Shown here piece after piece: positions 11,900-23,425 of a DNA stretch of 64,000 nt. The notes under the pieces were generated by a model. That model saw only the letters and a program-made list of their open reading frames with translations. It was not told the origin of the DNA and searched no databases. How positions within the stretch are numbered: position 1 is the first letter of the stretch; the number at the start of each line of letters is the position of its first letter. The stretch is taken from positions 22,803 through 86,802 of the forward strand of contig ML210277.1 in the NCBI GenBank assembly GCA_004369085.1. Reading direction: 5' to 3'. This DNA is from Coprinopsis marcescibilis. Taxonomy: Eukaryota > Basidiomycota > Agaricomycetes > Agaricales > Psathyrellaceae. Made by a program: the position numbers and the translations under genes.

Positions 11900-13857
11900 T
11901 CACAAAACCAACAGCGCACCAAAAGTACCCGCCACACCCGCCAAAAGCACACCAACAGCCGCCAACCCCTCGCGCGCACCGCCGGCGCCATTGCCCCTTC
12001 CAGTCTGCGAAGGATTAGCAGGGGCCGCGCTCGGGCTGCCGCCATTCCCACCCGAGGGCGTTCCAGCGGAGGGAACAGGCGACGAGGGCTGTGCAGAGGG
12101 CCTGCTACCACCCCCGGGCACGCTGGTGGCGCTCGGACTGGCGATACACGACTCGCCCTGCGCTTCAGCGGTATCAGCTGCAGAGGCCGCGGCATTAACA
12201 GTCGCGTTCCCAGAGAAATCGCACGCTGACGCAAGACGGTCCTGGGACTCGTAGTACTGGCTGAAGACGTAGGACAGCTTGGTGGCTAGACACAAAAAAG
12301 TCAGCACGCGGCGGTCATATTGAACGACGCTACTCACCCGGATCACACCCTGAAATCCTGGCGTACACACCAGTGGCACCGTTCCCTCCGATCCCAGAAT
12401 CGCAGTCCAAGCCCTCGCCGTCGAGCAGATCACACGCGGTGCCAATGAGCGGACCGACGATATCCAGATCATCCGCCACAGCACTCGCAACCCTGCAGCT
12501 CAAGCTCTCAAACAAGCAATTGCACGCCTCATTGTTCGGGGTGCCGGGCAGGGTGAGGCTGGCGCCAGTGACAGCCACGCAGGCGGGGTAGACAGTGGCC
12601 TCCGCGTCGGCCTGTGCAGGGAGGGCGGGGCCGGTGTTGGCGCCATATCGCTCGCCCAGGGCTTCAAGGTCCGCAGAGGGGGTCGCGGTGCTGTTGTCGG
12701 CCGAGATGGTGACCATGCCGAATTTCCCGTCATTAGCCTGTGCGGGGAAGTAGCTGAACGCGATACCGCCGCTCCAGACTGCGCCCATCTCCTCGCCGAG
12801 CAGGACGTCGACCTCGGTCCAGGGCCGGGCACCGCCGCTGACGCAGCCGTACTCGCTAAAGTAGGTCACGACGTTGTAATCTGTGAACTGCTCAATGTTG
12901 GAGGTGTAGCGCGAGGTTTCTAGGGAGCCGCCGGCGCCGCACCAGGAGCTAGGGGGTAAGGGGTTGGTGTGTGTGTGGTTTGAGGGAGGGGGAAGACGTA
13001 CTATTCGTTCAGGCCGTAGATATCGATTGCGGTGTCGTCTGAGCCGCAAGAGAGAAAGTCGGCGACGGCCTTGCGGAAGGTGAGGTCTCCATCGATGGAG
13101 GCGTATCCGACGAGCCTCTCGGAGCCGATCGAACGACTGCAAGTACAAATGTCAGGCACATATATAGGGCAGAAAAAGAGGGACGGACAGGTAGGCCTTG
13201 ATATCGCGGGTGGCAGCCTTCAGGTATGGGAGTGCGGGGATGGAGGTTTCGATGTTGTCGAGAACCTCATTTCCGATGTTGTAGGCCAAGATGTTGTCGT
13301 ACTTGTCAAACACCTCGATTGTTGCGAGGTAGGTGTTCATGATGTTGGTGGACCATGAGGGGACTGTGCGGTCGATGCTGGCGATGACTGGAAGACTCAA
13401 GTCGAGGCTTAGAAAAAATCAGTAGGTGCGAGAGCTGAAAGAGGGGGAGACGGACATGACATGGATGTCTGCTTCGCTGAGCAATCGCATGCACTCGTCG
13501 TGGTTCAGGGACGAGTCGACGCTGTAGACGCGGACTGTGTTGACGTTGGCGGCCTGGAGGTTGGGCAAGTCGCGGGCGCAGCCTTCAGCATCTGCCAGCG
13601 GGTCGATGAAAGTGCCGGGCTCGTTGAAGTGGTTGTCGTCTGCCTCCAATACTTCGCCTGGGGTTTATTGTGAGTGAGCGAAGAGTCGGCTATTCGAGAG
13701 AAGACGGACCTTGGGGCTGGTAACCAATGCCCTTTATGAAGAAGCGGGTGCCATCTTCCTGGTAGAGGAAGCGGCCAGTACGTGTTACACGCTGGATGGC
13801 GTGGACGTTGCCGACGAGGGCTGCGAGTGCTGCCAATGCTGGCAGAGAGAGACGCAT
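11900..13857 (-). CDS. GH72 beta-1,3-glucanosyltransferase, copy D
   Basis: Fourth and most upstream gene of the array. Six exons (148, 202, 219, 135, 611 and 386 nt) sum to 1701 nt, 566 residues. It has a signal peptide (LPALAALAALVGNVHA) and FFIKGIGYQ. Acid/base Glu is in YNIGNEVLD and nucleophile Glu in TYFSEYGC. The VWSGGIAFSYFP motif is intact. An X8/CBM43 module follows (NNEACNCLFESLSC), then a long Ser/Pro/Gly stalk and a GPI signal ending GTFGALLVL. It is expected to be an active wall-remodelling transglycosylase. A TTTATAAA element about 40 bp upstream of the ATG is a likely core promoter. The intergenic region is shared with the divergent gene at 14416. Confidence 0.95.
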
Positions 13858-14415
13858 AGTGTAGTAAGGGAGAACGTAAAGGAGAGGAAGGGTTTATAAA
13901 GAATGGAAGGGTGCTCGAGGCGAGAGGTGTACAGCCGTGGATGGGAGAGCGCGATTTTGCCCTGCTTTTTGACCCTCATCATGGCATCACGGTTTCTTTT
14001 GCCCGTGACAAGGAGCTCGCTGGGCGTTTCGTAAGGGGCGAGCAGCGCATGGACCTGATTTTCGGTGTACCTGGGTGCAGTACTAGGATGCAATGATGAT
14101 TTATGTTGATAAAAGGCTCTGAACATAACAGAAAACATACAATTTCGAGGACGAGTCTGCAAGTGCGGTGGTTGCGGAAGAGGCTTGGAAGGGCTTGGTA
14201 TGGCTTGGCAGAGGGAAGGGTGCAGCCAAGTGTCTTGCGTTGAGTGAGCAGCAAGGCAATTCCTGTGCGAGTCGCTGGACCGAGATCTCCTTGTGTCCTT
14301 GTAGTAACTGACAGTGATAGTGATCGTCTCGGCTGGCACGTGTGACTGGGCGCGCTGACTAATGGAAAGGGCGGAGAGCTGATGGCGGGTTTCAAGTGAC
14401 GCCATCCTCTCAACG
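13858..14415. promoter_or_regulatory. Divergent promoter region, GH72 D / RMD1-like
   Basis: This 558-bp region separates two divergently transcribed starts (13857 minus, 14416 plus). A TTTATAAA element at 13893-13900 is well placed for the minus-strand GH72 gene. No TATA is obvious for the plus-strand gene. Confidence 0.55.
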
Positions 14416-17400
14416 ATGAACTCGAATGTCGGCCGACGAGAAGGCAGCGGGCCCCAGCTGCAAGTCGCCCGCCGATCCAGCCTGCGCCCGTCCAGCGGGA
14501 TCTCCCGGCTGCTCTCTGCAAATCCAGCGCAGAGTACTTCGGCTCCAGACGTCTCGCACCTTCCAGTCGTCAAGTCATACGGAACCGTGACAGCTCCCAG
14601 ACGTCCTCCCAAAACGATCAGCGATGCCCTCGATTTGGCAGGCGTCGCTACCGCCCCCAGCGCAAGTCGCAGATCCGCACCGAGACTGCTGCACTCGCCC
14701 TTCAGCTCACCCGCCGCCGTCCGTTCCTCCTTTCTCGTCCACCCTGCACCACCCGCAAAATTTGGTATCACCCTCGCACCCCTGCCAAAGCCACAGCGGA
14801 CGACCAAGACATCCCAGAAACTCGTCGTGCTGCCCTCTGCGCCGCAGACGAAACCCCTCGCACAGCAGCTCGTCTTGCTCGACGAGGAGCAGGAAACAAG
14901 CGACGATGCGTCCCACCCCCAAGTCTCGCTCCAGCGTCGCACCCGCCCCCCTCCAAAATCCCGCACTCTGCCCCGCAGAATCCTCGACCGCAAGCAGCAA
15001 ACCAGACCCAGCCTCGAACATCGCGTGGACGCAGAAGCAGACGACGAATCCCGTCCAACGCAAAAACGCGTGCGTGAGTACAAAAGCGCCGCAGAGCGCA
15101 TGACGAAGGACGAACGGAAAAAAGCGGGCTATAAACGCATAACGGCCTACTGCATCGCAGAGGGCTTCAAGATGAAAGTCCTCGCCGGCTTTCTCAAGCG
15201 GGAACACAACGCACAACCCCGCGTATTCGACGAGGCGGTCTATGCAGTACGCTTTTCTATCATCTTATCAACCCAAGCTAATCATTTTTGCAGCTCTACC
15301 ATCTCCCGCTACTACCAGGCTACGGACCGCAGACCAACGTCCGCTCGTCCACCGCCCCGGAACCCACAAAAACAGTCCATACAATGCTCCCAATCCTCGA
15401 AGAAGTCGAAGAGCCGCACTACCACTTTGACCAGCCCACCACAACCGGGCCAACCACCCACCCCGCACCAACGGACCGGGACCCGTCCCACCCCGACGAC
15501 CAGCAGCAGCAACGTCTCCCCGGGATGGTACACCCCATCTCTGTCGAAGAAGTCAGAGAAGACTATGGGTACGTCACAAGCGGCTCCCTCCCCACCGACC
15601 ACCCCCTCCCCCTCCCCACCCAATCCACCACCTCACCCAGCACCTCCTGGACACCCCAGTACAACAACTATCCCAGCAGCAGCGTCTCCTCTGGCGACTC
15701 GCCCCGCACACTCGCCGCGGCCCGCACATTCGCGCTGGAGGACGATCCGAGCTATGCGCACCACGGAGCGGGCTACGGCTACAACGCCCACGCCGAGATG
15801 GAAGAACGTGCGTCTACGACAACGCTCGAATCGGACGATGCGGGTGCAGCGACCGATCCTGGTGTTTATGGGGTTTGGGAAGCTGGACGTGCGGCGGACG
15901 GGGACGACGCCAGCCTGTCCTCGTCCTACTCGGGCGCTGACCGGACTATGCTGCCGGCTGTTCATTCCCCTGGGCAGACGGATACGGATACGGATAGGGG
16001 GGCCTCGGGTCTGACCACCCGCGCGCCTCCCTCGCTCCGCAAGGAAACGAGCACGGGGAGTGCGAACGGGGCGACTAGCAGTGGGGGCGCGAGTGAAGTT
16101 ACGGCTGTAGGCGGCGGTGGTGCCCCCGTGGCTAACCACGCCGGGTCGCCTCTAACTGAGGACCCGGAGCACCACGCGCAGTCCGCGTACGAGCACCAGC
16201 TGGCGTACGAGCGCGCGCGGGAGGCGGACGAGGCGCGTGCGGCGGCAGACCGCGAAGCGCTGCACCAGCGCGAGTACCTCCACGCCCTCGCGCGCGAACA
16301 CGAAAGGGAACGCGAGCGCGAGCTGGAGAATGTTGCCGAGGCTGTGTTTTTTGACTATGGGGTCGTGGTGTTTTTTGGGTTTGATGAGCGCGGGGAGCGG
16401 GATGTGTTGGAGGATATTGAACGGGCTGGGGCGGTTCGAAGACGGATTGGTGAAGATGAGTGGGAGATTGAGGAATGCCATTTTACGGTGGGTGCTTTTT
16501 TGCGTTGTGTGTGTATGTGTGCGAGGGCTGAGATGGTTTGAAGCATGATACGCAGATTTCGTATCCGAGGATTTACAATGATTTCTTCAGTATGTCGGCT
16601 CCATTCCCAACGCGCAGAGGGAAAGGCTAACTAGGTGCAGCTCTTAAATCGCGTTCGCATCTGTTAAAACTGTCCATCGCGCACGCGCTAGCACAGAGCA
16701 CGTTGCTAGCGCGATACGAGACACTCGCACAGCGCACGCTCTCCTCGCCGCTCGCCACCAGCATCCCGCGGCAGATGGCGCTCTCGGGCTCGCTGCAGCT
16801 GCGGCGGCACGAGGCACTCAAGCTCACCGGCCGGCTGTTCAAGCTGCGGCGGGATGTGAATCTGGTGTCGAATGTGCTGGATGTGCCCGAGCTGTTCTGG
16901 AGCGAGGCGAGCTTGAAGGATTTGTATGATGCGGTTAGGGAGTATTTTGAGATTGGGCCGAGGGTTGAGAGTTTGAATGAGAAGATTGGGGTTGCTAGTG
17001 ATTTTGTGAGTGGTTTCTTGGTTCGGTTGGCAGGGGTGGATTGCGTTGGGTGGCTCGCGTTTTTTCCACCTTTGGGTTCCGGTTTCCTGTTGTTTGATTG
17101 GGCTTTTGCGTCGTTGAAGCGGCGGTGACTGACTGATGTTTCAGCTGGACGCGATTCATGACCATTTGAACGATAATGCGATGGAACGCATCACGCGTAT
17201 CATCATCTGGTGAGCCTTTTTACAGTTTCATCGGGCGTCTGCGTCTTTTGCTCACTGCCTATCAGGCTTATCGTCGTTGCTATCCTTGTTGAACTTGTAC
17301 GTTGCCTTTCCTTCCCCCCTTTTTCTTCTTTGAACGCACAAGGATGATGGAGTTTGATATCCGGCATCCGTCATCCACCATCCGTCATCACCAAACTCAT

Positions 17401-17681
17401 GCATCAATACTAACGACGTGTTACATACGCAGGGAGAAATCATCGCCCGGCTTGTGGTGCACTCTACGCTGGAGGGAAGGGCAACTACCGGAGTGGGGAT
17501 CTTGAGCGCTTTTTTGAGGGTGTTCACAGCCTCGCGGGACGATGGTTCCTCGGCTGTCGGTAGTGCTGGTGTTGGTGGTAGTGCTTCGGCGGCCGGAAGC
17601 TTGGCTTCATCCGTTCCGTTGTCGAAATCGGAAGTCTTGGAGACTTTGGAACGGATGATGAGCAATCCGTATGGTCTCTAA
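14416..17681 (+). CDS. RMD1/Sif3-type DUF155 family protein
   Basis: Seven exons (starting 14416, 15294, 16556, 16641, 17145, 17266 and 17433) sum to 2769 nt, 922 residues. The long N-terminal half is low-complexity, Ser/Pro-rich and basic, and is probably disordered. The conserved DUF155 (RMND1/YagE) part begins around RITAYCIAEGFKM and LYHLPLLPGYGPQTNVRSS. It continues with VFFDYGVVVFFGF, YPRIYNDFFTLKSRSHLLKL and DVPELFWSEASLKDLYDAVR. It ends in one hydrophobic segment (IIIWLIVVAILVELGEIIA), so it is likely a tail-region membrane protein. Yeast RMD1/RMD8 and fission yeast Sif3 belong to this family. Their molecular role is poorly defined (meiotic division and sporulation phenotypes; RMND1 acts in mitochondria). 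Large inserts between conserved blocks are typical of basidiomycete members. Confidence 0.88.
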
Positions 17682-17754
17682 GTAAGTAAGTAGTAGTAGT
17701 AGCTGATTGAGTACGTATTAGATGGGTGGTTGTGTATGATGTATTGGCGGAGGT

Positions 17755-17830
17755 GGGGATGGATGGATGGTGTTGATTAATGTAATGTGGGGATGGATGG
17801 ATGGTGTTGATTAATGTAATGTGGGGATGG
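17755..17830. repeat. 34-bp tandem repeat, two copies plus a partial
   Basis: Unit starts ggggatggatggatgg and ends attaatgtaatgt. Copies lie at 17755-17788 and 17789-17822, with the first 8 bases of a third copy following. It is just beyond the stop codon of the RMD1-like gene. Confidence 0.95.
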
Positions 17831-17940
17831 TGCATGCGGATTGGATTTTGTGTTAGCGTTGGCTGTTGGATGAAGGATCCGATAGATGATTCAATTGATC
17901 TTGGTGGCGTGCGCAGTGCGCAGTGCGTCCGAGTGCGCGG

Positions 17941-17973
17941 TCACTACATAGTCACTACATAGTCACTACATAG
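17941..17973. repeat. 11-bp tandem repeat, three copies
   Basis: Unit tcactacatag is repeated three times without mismatch. Confidence 0.95.
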
Positions 17974-18154
17974 TCACCAGCGAATGACTGGCATGACCGT
18001 TGAGGACGGGCGATCGGAGGGTGACTGCATACTTACTACGGATGGGTGGACTACTGAGTTGTGATTGTCGGTCTGTCATTGGTGGCTTGACTCCGTGCCC
18101 GCCTGGTACGGGTCGATGCGCGCAGGCGTACCTGTCGCTAGCGCATAGTCACTC

Positions 18155-18284
18155 GTAGTCAGACCCCTTTTTTGTACATAGCGTTGCGTTGAGAGTGAGT
18201 AAGCAAGGGTACTACTACTGTAGTCAGACCCCTTTTTTGTACATAGCGTTGCGTTGAGAGTGAGTAAGCAAGGGTACTACTACT
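18155..18284. repeat. 65-bp perfect tandem duplication
   Basis: Units at 18155-18219 and 18220-18284 are identical, beginning gtagtcagacccctttttt and ending gggtactactact. Perfect identity in non-coding DNA implies a recent duplication or an assembly duplication. Confidence 0.95.
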
Positions 18285-18455
18285 ATTCAGTGGATTGAAT
18301 GTGGAACTTTCGTCATGGTGTCATGGTCCCAATGCCATTTCATATAATGTAATACAATATAATGGCGTCCTTTGACGACCGCGCTTGATCCCCGTACCTA
18401 TACAACCTTTGCAGGTGCGGTGCAACCGGTAACGCACGGACTCGGATGTACCACC

Positions 18456-18483
18456 TTACGGTTTACGGTTTACGGTTTACGGT
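18456..18483. repeat. Heptanucleotide repeat (ttacggt)4
   Basis: Four perfect copies of ttacggt. The unit is not the usual fungal telomere unit (TTAGGG) and the array is short. Confidence 0.95.
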
Positions 18484-18736
18484 CTTAACGTTACGCGGGG
18501 AGGTTGGTCCTTGGTCCAAGTCAGACTCAGCCTCTGATCATGATTCATGACTGTGACTGTTAACCGGGCGCTTGAACCCCGCACAACTTGAAACCGCTAG
18601 GCAGACGGCAGACGGCCTGTGCGGTGCAACGGGCTCGGAGAGAAGGAGAACTGTGTGTATATAAATATAAATAGGTAGATAGCTATGCAAGCTTGCCAGT
18701 GAGGGCGTGAAGCGGGGCGGGTGTAATTGCTAGATG

Positions 18737-18756
18737 GGATGGATGGATGGATGGAT
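18737..18756. repeat. (ggat)5 microsatellite
   Basis: Five tandem ggat units followed by a degenerate gggtggat. Similar atgg-type runs occur at 17760 and 41890. Confidence 0.9.
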
Positions 18757-20204
18757 GGGTGGATGGACAATGGACACACGCGGATGTGATACGGGCCATA
18801 CTCTATAAATCATAACCCCAAACGAATCTCTCAGCTCTTCCTCTCCCACTTGCACTTGTACTTGCACTTCCTGCGTCTCGGATTCCCGGAGCCTGCGCAC
18901 ACAGCCTCCACCAGTACGCTACCACCGAATTCCTTGCTACGCCCGAAATGCTCTCTCAAGTCCCAAAAGACTAATACACGGAACTGACCCGCAGCTCGTC
19001 GCATGACAGTTGTTGGCGACATGCCAACATGTCGCCGGTAGCACAATCCACAGCCTTGACCTCCCATCGGACAAGCTCTAAGGGGTCCTGCCAATACAAT
19101 CCTGACTCCTGAATCACGATCCGCCTTTCTTTTCTTTCTTTTTCCTTTCCTTTGCTTTCCTGCATCGCTTTCTCCTCTGATCTCAACATCTTGGCCTCAC
19201 GAATCCCAAAAACCCCGCACCTAAACCGCCGTCTATACCTCCCGTGAAATGCACCTCCATCAGATCGACTCATCATCTTTTGGATCGTTAGGTCAGCTAC
19301 GGAGACTAACCAGTAACTAGCGTACATATGCACATATGTCCTTCATCACCTGTTCCCTCTGCAAAACTCGTAAATCACCAACTATCAGTGCTACCATGTT
19401 CTATTCCATGCATGTCCCCGTCCCGCCCGCTCGATAAACTCCAGCCGTATTCCCGGTCAATGCACTCCCAATCGATATCATTCCAATCCACCTTTCTATC
19501 ATTCGGCCTTTTACCATGGGTTAAAAACCGATCTCAATTGATAAAAGGAGCTCATGTTGTGGAGATTGAGCACTGGTCACAAAGGTGAGGTCGAAAGGCA
19601 GCTCCGCAACTTGAACTGAACTGGCTGGTGGTTCCCGATGACTTTTTTCTTGCTGTGCTGACGGAAATAGCCTAAAATCTCCCGGTCCCCCTCCCCTGTA
19701 CCTGGATCCATTCCCCGACCAACCCGAAATAGACTAGCACTAACCGGATTAGTATCAGGGTATCACGCTATCCATCAACTAGACGACAATCGTCATCTCA
19801 TTACATACTCGTTCGTTTGCACTAACAGCAATAGTGAGACGACCTGATGGTGCACGACTACACCGAGTCCCAGTGAACACAAGAATGCTGATTTCTGTCA
19901 ATCTTTTCCTATCGTTGGACCAATTATCCAAGCCAACATTGTAAAACCTTCCGCCAAAGGGTAAAATTACGATAGTTTCTATATCTGTCGCTGGGTTAAT
20001 TACATGGTACAAGTCTATGGTTGTTGTTCGTCGGGAGACGCGTACATAAAAACGTCCTTTCAAGATATGACACGTGGAATCTTGATTCTTGTCAGACCAA
20101 TAAGGCGGCACGATACCAAAGTTGATACGTGCCAAAGAAGTGGCACAACTTGTTCTCGAGATGGATGGATGGAGAAAGATTGCTGGCAGGTTTGGAGGAC
20201 CGAT

Positions 20205-21557
20205 CTACTTCCCACTCCCACCGAAAGTTTTGAAAAAGACCAGGCCGGCAAGTGCGATGGAGTAGCCTGAAACAACCATGTTAGTAGTGAAGTAAACAAG
20301 GACCAGATATTGCTGCGCAAATGGCAAGTGCCTTACCAAAAACTTGTGTAGGAGTAACCGTGGAGCCGAAAAGAAGAACGGAGCCTGTAATGAGGAGGAT
20401 GTCCTGGTTGATTGAGCGTATAATGGTCGGCGGCAGAAACGCGGGCGAGAGATTCGCAAAGACACGAAGAATGAGTTTTCTGCATCATGACATTAGATTA
20501 GGGAGCATTCGCACCTTGAAAACGCCAGCGAGGGTAAGAACTAGACCGCTGGCCGCTCCGACCAAGAAAACAGCGGCTACGTTCAAAAGGAAGGCGACCG
20601 AGGCGTTGCTGATCAGAATAGCGGCGCCGAGATTCTTAAGGGCATAGAAAGGAGCCCAGCCTTCTGTAAAGGGAATGAAAAATGCGGTAATGACGGCGCA
20701 GACTGGGGCGTAATAGTGCAAAGAAACGAGAGGATCCATTTTGAGATTGTGCAGGAGAATCTGAATCATAACAAGCCTGGATGATTCGAACTAAAAGAAA
20801 TGCTAGGCGTGAGCTAAGTGAGGATCACAGGTGCGGGAATCACATACGCCAACGGCGGCAGCCTGAGTCAGGAACCCGAACATGTCGAAGTTCAGTTCAC
20901 CCTGGGATGCGAGGGCAACTCCCAAGGAGATCATAACCACGATTAATGCCAATTTCCTGTTAGGCTCCTGAAGCCTGAAAGTCCAAGAAATCAGGAGGAT
21001 AGCAACCGGTGTAAAGGCCTAGGGATGTCTATCAGCCTGGCAATGGTGAGGCATGCATTGAAATAACTCGCCTTGAGCATTTGGATGTATGCCACACTTA
21101 GGTAGAGATATGCGGTGTTACTGAGGATGAGGCTGCCAGAGAAGAGGAGACCTATTGGTAGGATAGACCGCATGAACATGTCTTTACTCATATGAATGTC
21201 GTTCGCTGCGTCTAAGAGATGGGTCGTCCTCTGTAGTATCCGAGTCCCCACTGCAGCGAAGGCCAAATGGAAAGTCACCAGGAACACTGGGTATTCGAAT
21301 TTGAGTTCATTGTAGACATGGTTGTTGTAGATGATGACCGAGGAGCTGAGCACAATCCATATAGGGATGATTACTGTTGCAGAAAGTTTGTACTTCTGCG
21401 GTCTTGATGTCTGGGCAGAAACTGGTGTCGGAAGCGGCGAGTCTCTGCTGCCGTTGGCTGCCTCTGTGTCGACGTCGAAGATGACCTTATTGCTCAAACT
21501 TTCCTCCGCCGCCCGCTTCTCCTCGTCCGAGATGTTGGTCATTGGAATAGATGACAT
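20205..21557 (-). CDS. Triose-phosphate/nucleotide-sugar transporter family (TPT) protein
   Basis: Five exons (486, 171, 276, 67 and 62 nt) sum to 1062 nt, 353 residues. A hydrophilic N terminus is followed by about ten hydrophobic segments of the drug/metabolite transporter superfamily TPT group. Diagnostic stretches are VYNELKFEYPVFLVTFHLAF, YIQMLKAFTPVAILLISW, LVSLHYYAPVCAVITAFF, LTLAGVFKDILLITGSVLLF and GYSIALAGLVFFKT. Such fungal proteins are usually placed in Golgi/ER membranes as sugar-phosphate or nucleotide-sugar antiporters; the substrate cannot be read from sequence. Intron 1 (21019-21071) has a GC donor (AAG then gcgagt), forced by the family motif QMLKAFTPVA. Intron 3 is longer (20404-20514). 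Confidence 0.92.
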
Positions 21558-22628
21558 TTGAGCGTCCTAAGGGTTATGAACTGGAGGGTATACAAGGCCG
21601 GGGCTGTCGGTAATGCGAATATAATGTTGATAACGCTGTATTGGGTTGGTTTTGAGCAATTCTTGAGTTGGTGCAGACTTACAGTGACTAGAAGGGATAT
21701 AATCAAGAGAAATACGAAAGGCGGTTTGGAGAGGAAGACCTCGAAAGGTGGCGGGGAGGAAGGAACGCCTGGAATGAATGACATTCTTGTCTGTGCGCTG
21801 CTTCATGAATGCCAAATGATGGGCCGCCCTAAAGTAGGGCACGTGGTTCTTGCTGGTGAACATCGCGCTCGCTGCATCTTTGTGGTGTTTGGTCGCTGCG
21901 TCCAATGTCAAGCCTCCAGGGCTACGTTGACCGTCGTGTTCTTGTCATTCTTCAGGATGGACGTGTGATTGTCGTAAGCTTCTTGCTATCCCTTCTTCTG
22001 TCCTTGTTGTTGATTCCATTCCAGGGCACACTGGCTGGCTATGATCAAAAATCGAATGTGGTGCTAGCAGAGTCGAAAGAGCGCGTCTTTAGCACAGACG
22101 AAGGCGTAGAAGAGATTCCGTTGGGGCTGTATTTGGTCAAGGGCGACATGATGTGCGTAATCTGCGACTCAGAGTGATTGTAGTGCTGATCGGTTTCTTA
22201 TAGAATCCTTATTGGAGAGCTCGACGAGGAAATCGACCAATCGACCGACCTGTCGACCGTACACGCAGAACCTATACCGCCAATTCGATTTTGAGAACTC
22301 TTGCAAACTCTCAAGACATGAAACACATCGATGACAACATCCGTCCACGATTCTACAGTCAGGGGTTGAGAAAGCGACACCGCGTCGCGCATCGCCCTGA
22401 ACATCGAATCAATACGCGGCTCAGTAGGCCCTCGATAATCGATTACCATCGCTTTCTCTGGTCCTGGTTCATACACTCCCAACCAATCTTGCCGTCCTCC
22501 CCTCGAACCAATGTGTACTGCGATGCCTCACGATACATCAATAAAAACTCTACTATGATACAGTGGTTGGATCTAATGCCAAATGTCCAAAAGTTACAAG
22601 TGTCTAACCGATCCCTAACCTACGCTTA
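21558..22628. other. Intergenic, no confident gene
   Basis: Contains the promoter of the transporter. Frames such as 21558-21968 plus and 21567-21911 minus show no domain. They read as chance frames. Confidence 0.4.
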
Positions 22629-23425
22629 TCAATCAAAATTTCTTCCAGAGTTGAACAGAAGTGCAGCAAGAATACAAGCATCCAACAGTCCTCCTTGAAC
22701 AGCCTTGGTTGTAACGTCCAGACTGAGCATCGCGCCCGAAGCAGCATCTCTCCCTTTGGATATCCGAGCGACAAATTCTGATGGGTTATTACCCGCAGTG
22801 TACAACTGGTGGCCGTTGTACATCGAGCCAGTGTCGCGGTTCAATTTGATCGTGAAGAAGATATCAGGATGCAGCAACAAAAAACCAAGGATAGCGAATA
22901 CATCAGCGATCAGGAAGGAAACATAACGAAGGAGAAACTCACACAAATCATCCCGGCGGATGGGACCCAACTGTATTGCTGACCCCGTACCATCATCGTC
23001 CGGTAGCGTTTGTCCGCGCTCAACGTCAGCCATTGGCTTGCAGCCTGCCGGGCAACCATGTCAAGCAACGCGACATATGGCCGTTGCTGCCATTCAATGG
23101 TTCCCGCTGCCTCCCCAGTTCCATTCCCAGCTTGGTCGTTGATGATTATTGTATTTCCGACGGCATGAGTAGCAATGGTGAAATATTTCTTGCCGTTTGC
23201 CCCCATAACCGTCGAATTTAGGATGGTTTTCATTGCAGACATGAATTGGAAAGACATAATCTGCAATTGAGCATTTCCGACAGCCGTCACGTTTGGAGAA
23301 GTGCTTCCAGAAAGCAAGTTATAAGGTACTGGAGTCGACTGTCCCAGTGGTAACGCGCCATAAATTGAGGCAGAGATCGGATTCTGCTCGCTGTACCATT
23401 GAGCAAAAGGGTTGTCACCGGACAT
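22629..23425 (-). CDS. Unknown protein, two exons
   Basis: I do not recognise this protein. The first frame starts at ATG 23425 (MSGDNPFAQWYSEQ) and continues through a hydrophilic region with VGNTIIINDQAGNGTG and ASQWLTLSADKRYRTMM. A second frame runs to the stop at 22629. It contains a strongly hydrophobic stretch (YVSFLIADVFAILGFLL) and ends LLDACILAALLFNSGRNFD. The two frames need one intron. Candidates are a 54-nt intron after RYRTMM (donor gtacgg, acceptor gtgtgag) or a longer one after AGMIC (donor gtgagt, acceptor ccaccag). The first keeps the hydrophobic segment, the second removes it. A TATAAAG box 88 bp upstream supports this start. Confidence 0.5.

Larger units (their letters stand above)
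17682..20204. other. Repeat-rich gene-free spacer
   Basis: No gene is supported across 2.5 kb. The left half holds several unrelated tandem repeats (listed separately). Small minus-strand frames at 18831-19333 lack domains and splice support. Confidence 0.55.

Noticed and set aside
13785..15101. 438-codon minus-strand ORF
   Set aside because: It lies antisense to the first exon of the RMD1-like gene and overlaps the GH72 D start. Its sequence is Arg/Ser/Cys-rich without a domain, as expected from a GC-rich opposite strand.
18456..18483. Interstitial telomere-like repeat
   Set aside because: The ttacggt unit differs from TTAGGG-type fungal telomeres and there are only four copies.
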